A stretch of DNA of 64,000 nucleotides from contig OZ026834.1 of the NCBI GenBank assembly GCA_964023205.1, positions 27,566,756 to 27,630,755 on the forward strand, read 5' to 3'. Positions 48,701 through 59,605 of the stretch are shown here, piece after piece. This DNA is from Lutraria lutraria (Eukaryota > Mollusca > Bivalvia > Venerida > Mactridae). The notes below the pieces were generated by a model. It ran no database searches. It had not been told where the DNA came from and was given only the letters and a program-made list of their open reading frames with translations. The position numbers and the translations under genes are program-made. Position 1 is the first letter of the stretch, and each line of letters starts with the position of its first letter.

Positions 48701-51700
48701 AAAAAAACACTCTAACATTGACAGTGGCCATATGAAGTGACATCAAAATCAAAGTACTGAATGTAATTTTCAGCCAGCACAGCAATGGTAGCTCTATAGT
48801 GAAATGTTTTAAGAGCGCTCACCGTTCAACCATATTGCATCGGGTTCATCATCGCCTTGGCCATGATTCAATTTTACGTACTTTGCCGAAGACATTTCAG
48901 GTACCCACTCTTGAATCAGGACTGTATGTTCCGGAAGATCTTCGTCATAATAGGTCATGGCGGAAGTTACCGATGTTTCACGAATAATCAACGGTCCAGC
49001 AAGGCCATCTGCTCGAAGTAACCCCGAATGACCATGCCAAAAATATGTACCAGTTTGTGTGACAGTGAACCTGAAAGTTGAATATGCAGTCAAACCTGTG
49101 TAAGCGGCCACATTCAAATACAGTCAAACCTGTGATCAAAGGCCATATTATGCATTTCCCAAGGGAGGACTTTGTTCATAACAAAACTGGATTGTACGCA
49201 ATTAGTTATGAGACATTTTATCAATAGAGCTCTGTTATGCCGGGCTGATAAATTGCACAAAAATGATCAGTTTTAAAATGCTTCGCCATTATTCAGTAAG
49301 CAAAATTGCCTTCTTTTCCATGGTATGAGAATGAGCACAAATAAAGGTAATAGAATGATTTTAGCTGCGCTGATTCTTTCTTTAATCTGCTAAATCTGTA
49401 TTTTTTAAATATCAAAATAAAACTAATGTAGTCGAATGAAATATTGTCGATTGTATCAAAGGTTAAGAAAATTAAAATGACGTAGCTGGTCGTGATGATG
49501 ACGTAGTCAGTCGTGATGATGACGAAAAAGGTCGTTATGACGATGTAGAGGGTCGTGATGTGACTTAGTCGGTCGTAATGATGACGTAGGCGGTCGTGAT
49601 GATGACGTAAAGGGTCGTGATGATGACGTAGACAGTCGTGACGATTGAACTGAGTTTAGTAAGCTAATAAAGGTGATAATGATAGTGAAGAAATAAACGT
49701 AGACCTACTTATATTGGAAACTTGTGTAGGATGATACTGGGCACTGTGTTATCATAGCAACCCCGTCCATAAATGGTGTGCCTTTTTGCATTATACCATG
49801 CCAATGTATGGTGACCCCTTCCATCTGTTGTAGTTCATTATATACATTGACAACAACCGTGTCGCCTTTGCATACCTAATATGATATAGACACTTAGTTT
49901 AAAGGTACAAAGCATTTTCTATATATTTTTTTTCGCGAAAATAATTTTCTGTAATTCGTCCGAGAAATCATACTTGCCACGGAAACCTTTTCTCATATTG
50001 TAAATTCTGATATGATTTGGAGAAATTATGTTTTTTTACTGGTGGACAATACAGACACGTTTTTACTCCTGATGTTCATGAAGAACCAAGTAATATTAAA
50101 CAAATATGAACCTATGAGATATTGATGCACATATTTGTTACGAACTACAATAATAGATCTACATCGATGCAAAAATTACCTTTGGAACCAGAAAATACGA
50201 TATGAATACATACACGTGAGCTTGTCTCATTAACCGATTGAAAGGATAAGGAAATGTTTAATAACTGGACAGTTATTCGTTTGAATAAGTTAATAGCAAT
50301 ATTCAAGTTGTCCCTAAATGATGTTTTCCAGTAAAAGTGTAATGGTAATAGACGGCTTTGGCCAATACATGATGACATATATACATGGTATGTGCATTTT
50401 CTCAAATTAAACATTGAGTTGACTTAAAAAGCAGGTAAATATATTTATTAAGTATCAATAGGCGATTTTATAAGTTCTTGATCTCCACAGACATTGTTTA
50501 GTAATTATTTCATTGTTATGATGGACTTTACTTACTTGAATACCAGGACCGGGCATCATTCTATTAACAGTTCGAACTGGGCGTACATGGCCATCCCCCA
50601 TGACACAGTGAGGGCGGAAACAATCCGAGGGCGTGTCTGTACAGTTGAAGCAAGCACGTGACATAGTAATATACTCTTCAACGATGAAGTCGTACTCGCA
50701 CGTCTTCGGTGAAGTGCCAATACAATCTCTGTAGCATTCGTGAGTCTTATAATCTAAAACGATGAATTTATCTGCAATATTTTTTTTTGCAATTCCAAAA
50801 TTAAGGTATCCTCATCACCTTCCTGCTCTTGCACCTCTGGCTTCTCTTCTTCATCATTTCTGTATCATCATTATCAACATCATCATCTGTTCTACTACTA
50901 CCTTCACCAGCATCATAATTACCATTTCCATTATAATTACACTGTATTATTATCATTACTCTTATCATTTCCACCATCATTATCATGATCATCATCATCA
51001 TGATCATCATCATCATGATCATCATCATCATCGTAAGCAGCAGCAGCAGCAAGCAGCAGCAGCAGTATTATCACCACTATAATTAGCTGCAACGGTGGCA
51101 ACAATAACAACAGAAACAAACAAGAGGGCCAAGATGGCCCTATATCGCTCACATGACAATCACTGTTCACTGATTAAAACATTGTTTTGAACCGGTGACC
51201 TAGTTTTTGACCCCAGATGACCCATGTTAGAACTTGTCCTACATATAAATAAGACAAACATTCTGACAAAATTTGGTGAATATCCAATCAAAACCATGAA
51301 AACTACAGCATAGACAAGGTTTTCCTAAGATTTGACCTCGTGACCTAGTTTTTGACCCCAGACGACCTATGTTCGAATTTGTCTTACATATCATTAGGAC
51401 AAACATTCTGACTAGGTTTGGTGAAGATACGATCAAAATTTGACATCTACAGTGTTAATAAGGTTTTCCTAAGATTTGACTTTGTGACCTGGTTTTTGAA
51501 CCTAGGTGACCCATATTTGAACTTGTCCTTATATCATTAAGACAAACAATTTGACAAAGTTTGGTGAAGATCCAATAATAACTGTGAAATCTACAGTGTT
51601 AACATGGTTTTTCATAAGATTTGACCTAGCGACCTAGTTTTTGACCCAAGATGACCCATGTTCGTCCTTGACCCACATATCATTGAGGCAAACATTCTGA

Positions 51701-54700
51701 CAAGGTTTGGTGAAGATCCAATTAAAACTGTGACATCTACAGTGTTAACAAAGTTTTCCTAAGATTTGACCTGGTGACCTAGTTATTGACCCCAGATGCC
51801 CCATATTTATCTTGACTGTTATATCATTAAAACAAACGATTTGACAAAGTTTGGTGAAGATCCAATAATAACTGTGAAATCTACAGTGATAACATGGTTT
51901 TTCATAAGATTTGACCTAGCGACCTAGTTTTTGACCCAAGATGACCCATGTTCGAACTCGTCCAAGATATTATAAAGACAAACATTCTGACAAGGTTTCA
52001 TGATCATCCAATCAAAACAGTGACATCTAGAGTGTTCACAAGGTTTTCCAGCAATTTGCCCTAGTGACCTAGTTTTTCACCGGAAATGACCCATTATCAA
52101 ACTTGACCTACATATTATTAAAATAAACATTCTGACAAAGTTTCATGAAGATTCAGTCAAAACAGTGATTTCTAAAGTGTTCACAAGGTTTTCCCTTATT
52201 TGGCCCTGGTGACCTAGTTTTTTACCCAAAATGGCCCAATATCGAACTCGTCCGAGATTTTGTTGATATTAACGTTCTGACCCAGTTTTGCTAAAATTGA
52301 GCTAAAAATGTTGCCCCTAGTGTGGTCACAACATAAAGTTTGACGACGCACGACGCACACCGCACGACGCACGACGCTGGACGCCGGACGGAGAGTGATC
52401 TTAATAGCTCACTTTGTCACTTTGTGACATGTGAGCTAAAAAGCAGCAAAATATGCCAGTTTCACATCCAATTCAACAGCGATAGCAAACCCATTAACAA
52501 AAAGCAGATATAAACATCAGTAAATGAGAGCTGTTATTCAGATTTCATTTGACTCAATGGCTGGGTTCCAAGTCTGTACACAGAAGTAAAACAGTTTTAT
52601 GTACACTTTTGAAGTGAATTATAATGCTGCATTTGATGTACCCTTAAATGGCAAAATAATTATTTGCATCGTGTTAATGTATCGTGACTGTCTAAATTAC
52701 TTAATAAAACATAAAATAATATATTAAGTCATTTACAAAAAAAAATATACATGTATTATACTTTTATACCAAGAAACTAATAAATCCAACCGAACACGTA
52801 AAAATAGTGTTTTATTTCGATAAACACTAATGCACCCCTTCATCGACTCCATTTTATCAGCGAGCACCAACTAGATTTGGCACCATTTTGACAATAATTC
52901 GTTATCAAATCTCTTACTAGACAAAAATCTTGTCACTTTATACACTTCAATCAATCATTTTCATAAGACTATATTGACTGCTGGAAAGGGGCGTACAACT
53001 CAATGAAACAAACAGACATGAAACACATATTTTCAAGTAGTGTTGCTAGGTGCACAAGATTGAATACAATTTAATTGCACTTCCGATTCTCACATTCAAT
53101 TTTAAATGAACGACTTACCTATATTTATTACGTTACGCTACTTTATTACATGACACGGTCTCTGATCTAATTTATAAAATCGTTGAATAATGGATCTACT
53201 ATGTGCTTACACAAATTGGATGTGTAATATTTGTTATGGTATATAGCTCTTATCAGAGTTTTATTTAGATACAGCGCAATCTCTCCAGAGCGGTCCTCTC
53301 TTGAGCAACAACCTCCCCCAAACAACGGCATGACTTTTCCAAACTGTACGATTTAACTATTAATTAAACTTTCTAGAGCAACAACTTCTGAGTCTCAACA
53401 ATAACACAATTTTTACTTCTCCATAAGGGTTTTGCTTTGGAGAGGTTGCACTGTTTAATAATATGTAGGAATGTTCAAAGGATATGACAGAACGTTATTG
53501 TACGTAACATTTTACATTTAGATTCTAAACTGATTAATTTATTTTCGCTTGGAATTATCGACATTTTTCCTTAAGATTAAACTTAATTTGTGTTATACAT
53601 GTAATTAGAAATACACGAAATTTTACTGTTTTCTATAAATGTGTAAGCCAGAGTTTACTTCTGAATTAAGACCATATTCTAAATACAGTACAACCTCTCC
53701 AGAGCGGCCCTCTCTTTAGCAACAACCTCCCTTCAACATCAGTATGATTTTCCCCACTGCACGATTTAACTATCAATTTAACCTCTCTAGGGCAACAACA
53801 TCTCAACAACAACATAATTTTGCTAATATCAAAGAATGTAGCTTTTGAGAAGTTGAAAATTCCATCATAATCGTTACTGTTTGTATGTTATTGTTAAACC
53901 CATATTGCTGTCCAGTAGCTTTATGGAAGTTGGTTGTTCTACTTAGCGATTACCTCCCGACTACCCAAAATGCTGGCATGCTCACCAAAATTATCATTAA
54001 ATGTCTATATACATGTACATGCAAGCCTATCGAACTAAACAGTTTTTTTTCAGGCTGTGTCGTTCTCTTCGAAATCCACATACATTAAAACTAATCAAGA
54101 GATTTTTTGAAAACTATGCTTGATCATAGCATATGATAACAGAAACATTTTAATTAAGCGAAAAATAATTGAGGACACTGATCTCGTTTTTTGCACTGCC
54201 CTAAAAATGACCTAAAATAAGCAAAAAAATAAAAAAATAAAAAAAATAAAAAAAAAGCAGATAACTAAAAAACGAGATCAGTGACCCACATCTATTTTCG
54301 CTTAAAATGTTTGTCATTAAACAATAAGTAGCTATGCCAATATCTATGATTACGTAAATTGATGTTGAAAAAAAACCATACTGCTTACAATTTGCTTACC
54401 AGACTGAATAGTAAGTTTAGAACGGAGTGGATCTGTAGTCTAGCGTAAACGCGGCTGAATTTAGCAGGATATGAAGTATCAAACACGAAATAAATATTTA
54501 AATATTATGAAATGTATACAACTAAAGATGAAAATGGAATATTAATAAATGTATAGGCTTACAACATAGAATTTCAGTCTTTCTGTAAATTAGTTCATTT
54601 AAAATATTCTACCTCTACATTATTGTTCAACGTTAGACACTCGTAGAAACATTCTTTAAAATAGCCTTCTCAATACTGTTATATTAAAAAAAAAAAATTA

Positions 54701-54894
54701 AAGTGTTAAAGATAGAGAAAGCGCGCACATATGGGGTCTTCCGGTAGCGAGGGTAAACAATCTCAATAATCAGAAACATTTATTCATAGTTTGGGCGACT
54801 AACCTTTCATTCTCGGTCGGAAATGACCATGACTGGAGGCAGGCGATAATCTGCAACAGACGACAATCAGTATGAACGCTGAAAATCTAAACAT
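42766..54894 (-). CDS. Laccase-type multicopper oxidase, complete, 11 exons, 684 aa
   Basis: Laccases oxidise phenols and pass electrons to O2; in molluscs they are tied to tanning and immunity. Exons: 54894-54804, 50753-50536, 49875-49709, 49070-48823, 48528-48459, 47223-47059, 46439-46250, 45492-45199, 44537-44358, 43685-43538, 43049-42766. All are GT-AG and in phase. Residues 1 to about 22 ([20 protein letters not shown]) form a signal peptide. A Cys-rich segment (HECYRDC, ACFNC) comes before the first cupredoxin domain. Copper ligands are complete: HWHG (127-130), HGH (171-173), HPMHLHGH (525-532), and HCH (596-598) with H602 and axial M607. Residues 384-481 hold a Tyr-rich stretch. The C-terminus has seven Asp (645-651) and a hydrophobic tail (668-681), suggesting a GPI or membrane anchor. 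Intron 1 is 4 kb and repeat-filled. The call is very secure; the substrate is unknown. Confidence 0.95.
42870..42890 (-). repeat. Coding trinucleotide microsatellite in the laccase last exon
   Basis: Seven uninterrupted GAT codons encode Asp 645-651, between the last copper motif and the hydrophobic tail. Such tracts tend to vary in length. Confidence 0.9.
46062..46241. mobile_element. MITE, ACAGTCAAACCTGTG family, abutting the laccase exon 7 donor
   Basis: It starts ACAGTCAAACCTGTGAAGAA and ends AACACAGGTTTAACTGT. On the gene strand its edge lies 8 bp after exon 7 (ends at 46250), just inside the donor. About 180 bp. Confidence 0.85.
46840..47035 (+). repeat. Dispersed mollusc repeat (laccase intron 6)
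   Basis: It contains AAGGTCAGTAGGTCAAAGGT, then CAAGGTCACATGG, and ends GTGTTTCAGAAACACATCTT, with the same 3' hairpin tail as 15540-15660. Confidence 0.6.
47691..47868. mobile_element. MITE, ACAGTACAACCTCTCC family (laccase intron 5)
   Basis: It begins AATACAACCTCTCCTGAACG and ends TTGGATAGGTTACAATGTA. The interior shares GGCCCTCTCTTG and AACAACCCACCTCAACAAC with the copies at 53271 and 53685. Confidence 0.75.
47965..48200 (+). mobile_element. Degenerate tRNA-derived SINE (laccase intron 5)
   Basis: A B-box-like GTGTTCAAATTCC follows a weak A box (GAGCAGTTATGGTTTCTG). The 3' part ends GGCGTGACGTTAAAGCTC plus an A run, the usual style of mollusc SINE tails. Confidence 0.55.
49087..49191. 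mobile_element. MITE fragments, ACAGTCAAACCTGTG family, abutting the laccase exon 4 acceptor
   Basis: CAGTCAAACCTGTGTAAGCG is followed 36 bp later by a second CAGTCAAACCTGTG end and a truncated interior. This looks like two overlapping or nested copies. The edge is 14 bp from the splice acceptor of exon 4 (exon starts at 49070). Confidence 0.75.
49478..49645. repeat. Minisatellite, about 24 bp unit, roughly seven copies (laccase intron 3)
   Basis: Units vary around GATGATGACGTAGNNGGTCG. Spacing is regular except in the middle, where one unit is altered. Each unit carries a TGACGTA half-CRE-like core. Confidence 0.8.
50930..51075. repeat. ATC/ATG-rich and CAG-rich microsatellite tract (laccase intron 1)
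   Basis: Runs of ATCATC broken by CATGATC are followed by AGCAGCAGCAGCAGC repeats. Several overlapping ORFs in all frames are products of this simple sequence and are not genes. Confidence 0.9.
51107..52441 (+). repeat. Large dispersed element with eight 144 bp tandem units (laccase intron 1)
   Basis: It opens AACAAGAGGGCCAAGATGGC and closes with TAGCTCACTTTGTC...GACATGTGAGCTA, an imperfect terminal hairpin plus an A run. Between these, eight units of about 144 bp each carry (G)TGACCTAGTTTTTGACC, a CATTCTGACAAGGTTTGG-like block and GTGACATCTACAGTG-like blocks (starts near 51196, 51340, 51484, 51627, 51773, 51920, 52062, 52207). Before the 3' end is a run of GACGCACGACGC. This repeat type is widespread in bivalve genomes; its transposition class is not settled by what I see. 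Confidence 0.85.
53271..53454. mobile_element. MITE, ACAGTACAACCTCTCC family (laccase intron 1)
   Basis: It starts ACAGCGCAATCTCTCCAGAG and ends TTTGGAGAGGTTGCACTGT. The 184 bp length and interior match the family closely. Confidence 0.85.
53685..53858. mobile_element. MITE, ACAGTACAACCTCTCC family (laccase intron 1)
   Basis: The left end ACAGTACAACCTCTCCAGAG is intact. The right end (TTTTGAGAAGTTGAAAAT) has decayed. It lies 230 bp from the previous copy in the same orientation. Confidence 0.8.
54142..54312. mobile_element. Foldback MITE (laccase intron 1)
   Basis: Ends AAACATTTTAATTAAGCG and CGCTTAAAATGTTT are inverted. A second inner pair (CACTGATCTCGTTTTTT and AAAAAACGAGATCAGTG) is perfect. 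The centre is an A-rich run. It lies about 490 bp from the exon 1 donor. Confidence 0.8.
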
Positions 54895-55219
54895 CTTTCA
54901 ACGTCACTTCCGTTGTCGTAGGAGTGGAATTTAACGTCTGTAATTGAAATTGCAATATACTTGTAATACATTTGTGTACGCTTGACAAATTGCAAAACAT
55001 GCAACTTTGACATCATCGGCTTTTGAATGCACGGACTCTTTTTGAAATTTTGAGATGTAGGATCGCGCTACGTTCTTTGATTACAACTCTCGGTCTGTGT
55101 TGCTCATCTGTTTGACCGCGTAGTTGTTGTGTGCATAGCCACTCGATTCCGTGATTTTTATACGTTTACAGACGTTCTTTTGCAATTTCACCCATCAAAC
55201 AATGCAAACCTGTCGAAAG

Positions 55220-55642
55220 AAAAATCTTCAATTTTTCCCTTATTGTGTGTATAAAATACACCAAGGTAGTAAACTCGCCATCTTTTCGTTTGACGGAAGT
55301 GACGAAAATAAGCGTGTGTCCCGGCTTTCCTTCTAATCTGCACGTGCTTTCCGGGAACCTTGCTTTCGTTGAAGTGTGCCCCAACTTTAAACGTTTTGGC
55401 AGCTTTTAGAAGGAAAGCCTGAACGAAAATAAGCGTGGGTCCCGGCTTTCCTTCTAATCTCACGTGCTTTCCGGGAACCTTGCTTTCGTTGTAGTGTGCC
55501 CCAACTTTAAACGTTTTGGCAGCTTTTAGAAGGAAAGCCGGGACCCACGCTTATTTTCGTCACTACCGTCAAACGAAAAGATGGCGAGTTTACTACCTTG
55601 GTGTATTTTATACACACAATAAGGGAAAAATCGAAGATTTTT
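55220..55642. repeat. Composite palindrome with internal tandem units, upstream of the laccase
   Basis: The outer arms (55220-55338 and 55525-55642) are inverted copies, sharing GGTAGTAAACTCGCCATC and its complement. Between and into them run two direct units (55303-55419 and 55424-55539) containing CGAAAATAAGCGTG, TTTCCGGGAACCTTGC and AACTTTAAACGTTTTGGC. It starts 326 bp upstream of the laccase start codon. The overlapping ORFs come from the repeat and show no protein family. Confidence 0.85.
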
Positions 55643-57782
55643 GGTTATTTGTTAATTTTCATTACATTTTTTCATTTATGTATTTTAAGTTTTTAAGGAA
55701 ATGGAGTTGCATGACGTCACTTCCTTTAACGCAGTTCGGATATTAGTTAGTTATTTCCCAGCATTCTAAGCGCGACGTTACACAGGTTGATTAGGTAGCA
55801 CGTGTCCTGGTTTAGTATATATTTGCATTTTAAAAATGTTCCAACAAGTCTAAACTAGGAAGTTTATAATATATCATAGCATTGTGTTTGTTGCGGTATA
55901 TCGGTTAACATTTTATAAAGAATAACCTAAGTGATGGGGGTGTGATAATATCTATCTCATTTCAAGACTGCTCACTCATACATATCCACAAAGTTTATTG
56001 CCTTATCTCATAACAAATAAATTTTGTACGTTTAACAATGGTTGCATACAGTACTGCTTTATCGTCGTAAAAGTCACAATAAAGAATATTATACAAAGTA
56101 TATACATGTACTTTAAAACTGGAGATAGAAATAATAAAAAATAAATATCTAGTTCAAGGCTGTTTATATGGCCTACATTCATTTCAAATGGAATCTGAAA
56201 CTATCCCACATGTTGTACAATGTATTACTGCCTCGTAAATTCTGACCACGGTCGTGAGATAAATGTCTCATGTTGTAAAATAGTTAACTACGATTTTTAA
56301 AAAAGTTTGGCTTGCGATTAAGCCATTCTGTTTTGTTTTTATTTTGTTATGCGTCAATCTCATTTGACAAAACCTAGCTACCTATTTAAAAACCACAAAC
56401 TCATTTCGAAAAAGAAAACAAATACATTTTCTTGACTTTAATAACAGAAATATCATATTAAACATACATAGTAAAAAGAACAACAGTCAAATGACTAGTT
56501 TGAACCCAGAATATAGAAATCTAACACTTCTTATCGTCTTGATGAACATATGGGTAACAGTTTTCCACCTTTTTTATCTTTATCGAAATTAATTTTTGGC
56601 TGACAAAACTCAAAACCTAGGCGCACGCGGACGCTTACTAAAATAATAAAAAGCAGATTGGACTTACGCGACCCAGACCTTCAAACGCGAGTAGATAGGT
56701 ATTTATTTACATCATTGTAATGAAAGTTTGAATAAAAAAACGATTTTTTTTTGTTCAGATCACTTCTTACTTTTTTTTTCGGTCGGGATTTTTTAAAAAC
56801 GGCTAGTCGGGCACGTGATTGAAGTCATCAATGATTTAAGGCTGTGTGACATCGTTTATCATTTGATACGATTTGATAACTTTTTAACAATATTATACCA
56901 AAAACCGTGCCGGAGAAATGTAAAATGTTTAACTTGGATTACACTGAAAAGTGTAGCAAGTTTCAGACGTTTTACAGATCGGTTGCATTCACCGAAGGTG
57001 CGAGCACTGAGACTGCCCATGAGACCGAAATAATCGCTGCGTCGTGTCAAACATGGCGTCAAAGTCACCATCGATATGAAAAGGGAACAAAACGTTGTTT
57101 ATATTTAAGTTCCGGTTGTTGGTATCTGTATCAATATGTTAATGTACAAAATTGAATGATTTTATGTGCATCTACAAATTTATGTATGTCGTGATGATGC
57201 ATAAATGGTTAGACAGTTTAATGGACTTGCATGATATGTTTATTTACTGCATATCAGAGATCGGTATTAAACAATTAGATTATTTAATATCACATATTTT
57301 TTAAAATAATGATCATAATATTATGTACTTTTACAAATTGTATCTATGTTGTGATGATGCCAAATAACAAAATAGATTATTTAAAACAATCTGTATTTTT
57401 TCATTGTATGATAATTAACATCATCTTTAGCGCATTTTAACACCTATTCACAGAGTACGCGTCTTGCATAAAAAATAATACATATACGATGAATACGATG
57501 TACTGTGAAATGTAACAATGACCTAAATATATGTAGCGGTTAAAAACATACCAATTCAGGTTTTGTATTAAGAGACCGTTTTATTACGAGATCACTTTTG
57601 GAATTTCCCTTAGGAGGTCTCCTAATACGAGATTGACTGTATTTCAAATGGACCGATTCGGAATATTTTTTTTTTCAATTTAGTCTTTCATAAAAATCAG
57701 CCATTTTCACCTCAATTGACATACCAGGTAATCAAGCCAGCTTTAAGGTTTTCACATAGACATATCGGTAGAACGAAAACTG

Positions 57783-57864
57783 CTAAAACCTCTCGAGAAC
57801 AACAACTTCTCAACAACGACATAATTTTGCTACTTCCAAAGGGTGTTCGGAGAGGCTGCACTGA
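57783..57864. mobile_element. MITE, ACAGTACAACCTCTCC family, internally deleted
   Basis: It starts CTAAAACCTCTCGAGAACAA and ends TCGGAGAGGCTGCACTGA. It is only about 80 bp, keeping the AACAACGACATAATTTTGCT block. Confidence 0.65.
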
Positions 57865-58429
57865 AGGTCAAACCACACGAGAAGTCATTTGAAACATTAA
57901 GCCTCAATCATGATCTTCTAAGCAAACGCCACGGAAAACAATATCTTTAATAAATGACAAAATGAAATCACGACCGGGCAATTCTTCTTGTTTTTAACGT
58001 AAATATGATGATTATGATAAAATAATATATCCAACATAAATTAATATTGTTACAAATGACGAAAAATCTGCTATTCTTTGATATTAGGAAAACACCAAAT
58101 CATAGGATTTTATTGACAAAATAAAACAATGAAATTAAAATAAAACTATAATCTACATACCTGACCCTTTTCACTGAAACGCAGCCGCAAACTAATTCGA
58201 TATAAAATTCAGCCGACAGTTCAGGTAACTGTCACATAATGCGTCAAAATACGGGTACTTTGATGCTCATGTAAGCGTGCAATTTATGTATCTTATGTTA
58301 CCATACTACACTTTTAAAGAAATGCATTCACGTGATTGTACCAGTAGGTTATATAATACTATTTTTTTTCGTTATTGCGTAATTATCCCGCTTAAATAGA
58401 TAAATGGTCTGATTTCTTTTTTTGGGTTC

Positions 58430-58660
58430 AGTGGTAAGTGCGTATGACTTGTAACTCGGCGATCCATGCTCGAATCCCTGTTACGGCAGGGGATACCCTT
58501 CCATGAAAATAAATTTTACTTCTCCTTTTGTGGAGGAGTTGCCGACTCCTTGTGAAATGGTAAGTTACTGGTACAGGTTAGAATACTGTCCAGGAAAAAT
58601 GGTTAGGTTATAATTAACCTCCTGGATATAGTTGAAAACGGTGTTAAACACACCGACACG
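58430..58660 (+). mobile_element. tRNA-derived SINE
   Basis: An A-box-like GGTTCAGTGGTAAGTGCG and a B-box-like TGCTCGAATCCC are followed by CTGTTACGGCAGGGGATACC. The body holds GTGGAGGAGTTGCCGACTCC and the 3' end GGTGTTAAACACACCGACAC. This is the layout of mollusc SINEs. Confidence 0.7.
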
Positions 58661-59534
58661 AAACAAGTCACTCGGCAGCCAAATATTTTGCAATTGTTCG
58701 TTTTCAAAACTATACTACATTTATACATTCAGATATTTATACAAGTACACATGTCTGACAAAGTAAAAGCGTAATCTACAAACTCTGCGTAACGTTGAAG
58801 GTTTGTATTAAAAAAAGCAACCAAAAAACATTGTATCTACAAAGCACACTACATAACGCATGCTGACAAATAACGTTTAAGCAAAGTTGAACAAAAGTAT
58901 GATATTGTAATGTCATCCTAAATGAGAACGATTTGTTGTCATGCAATCTAAACTATTAGTAGATTTTTATGATATCAAGTTATGCTTGTTCAGTACAAAA
59001 AGTAGTTGTTCGGGCACAAAAGTGTGTTTCTTTATTTTTCGACAAACATGTTTAGGTGGGAAAATGTCACCCCATTCTTAAATATAACACAACTACCACA
59101 TTAAGAATATTAACTAGCGACTAGAAAATATAAAAAAAATGAATGTAATTAAACCAATCGGTATCTTTATTTCCTCCTATTAACAGGAGATATATATTTG
59201 AGCATATCATGATATAAACACAAAATACGACTATTAGAAAAGATATACAATCAAACTCAATGAAAAATATTTATAATAAAGTCACATATCTTAGCACGTA
59301 TATAGTTTATAACAGGTTATTGTAGTTGGATTCATAGTGAATATAATACATTTTATTCAGTACTGTTAAATGCAGCTCACAATGATTTTGTAGCACAGTT
59401 TTGGAATGTTGTATTTTCTTCATTGCTAAGCAGAGGCTCTAACGGCGCGCCTTACAATTGAACTGTATGTTAATTGGTCCAGATTATTTAATACATTCGA
59501 GAACTCATAGTCGAACGTTGTTTGTACAGATTTT

Positions 59535-59605
59535 CAAGAATTCGAACCCTTGATCTTCGGAATGCCATTTCGCAGTTCTACCGACTGGTGTCATAGCTTA
59601 CACTT
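59535..59605 (-). repeat. tRNA-like SINE head
   Basis: On the minus strand CCAGTCGGTAGAACTGC resembles an A box and GGGTTCGAATTC a B box, about 34 bp apart. No intact acceptor stem is seen, so it is not called a tRNA gene. Confidence 0.5.

Noticed and set aside
50762..51170. Several overlapping ORFs on both strands with His, Met/Ile or Asp runs
   Set aside because: All arise from the ATC/CAG microsatellite in laccase intron 1.
51107..52441. Eight 144 bp units considered as a CRISPR or satellite gene array
   Set aside because: The units are diverged tandem copies inside a dispersed mollusc element, with no unique spacers and no ORF across units.
56815..57155. Overlapping plus- and minus-strand ORFs of 70-82 codons
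   Set aside because: No domain, no splice-site pairing, and all three frames are open by chance over a short GC-balanced patch.
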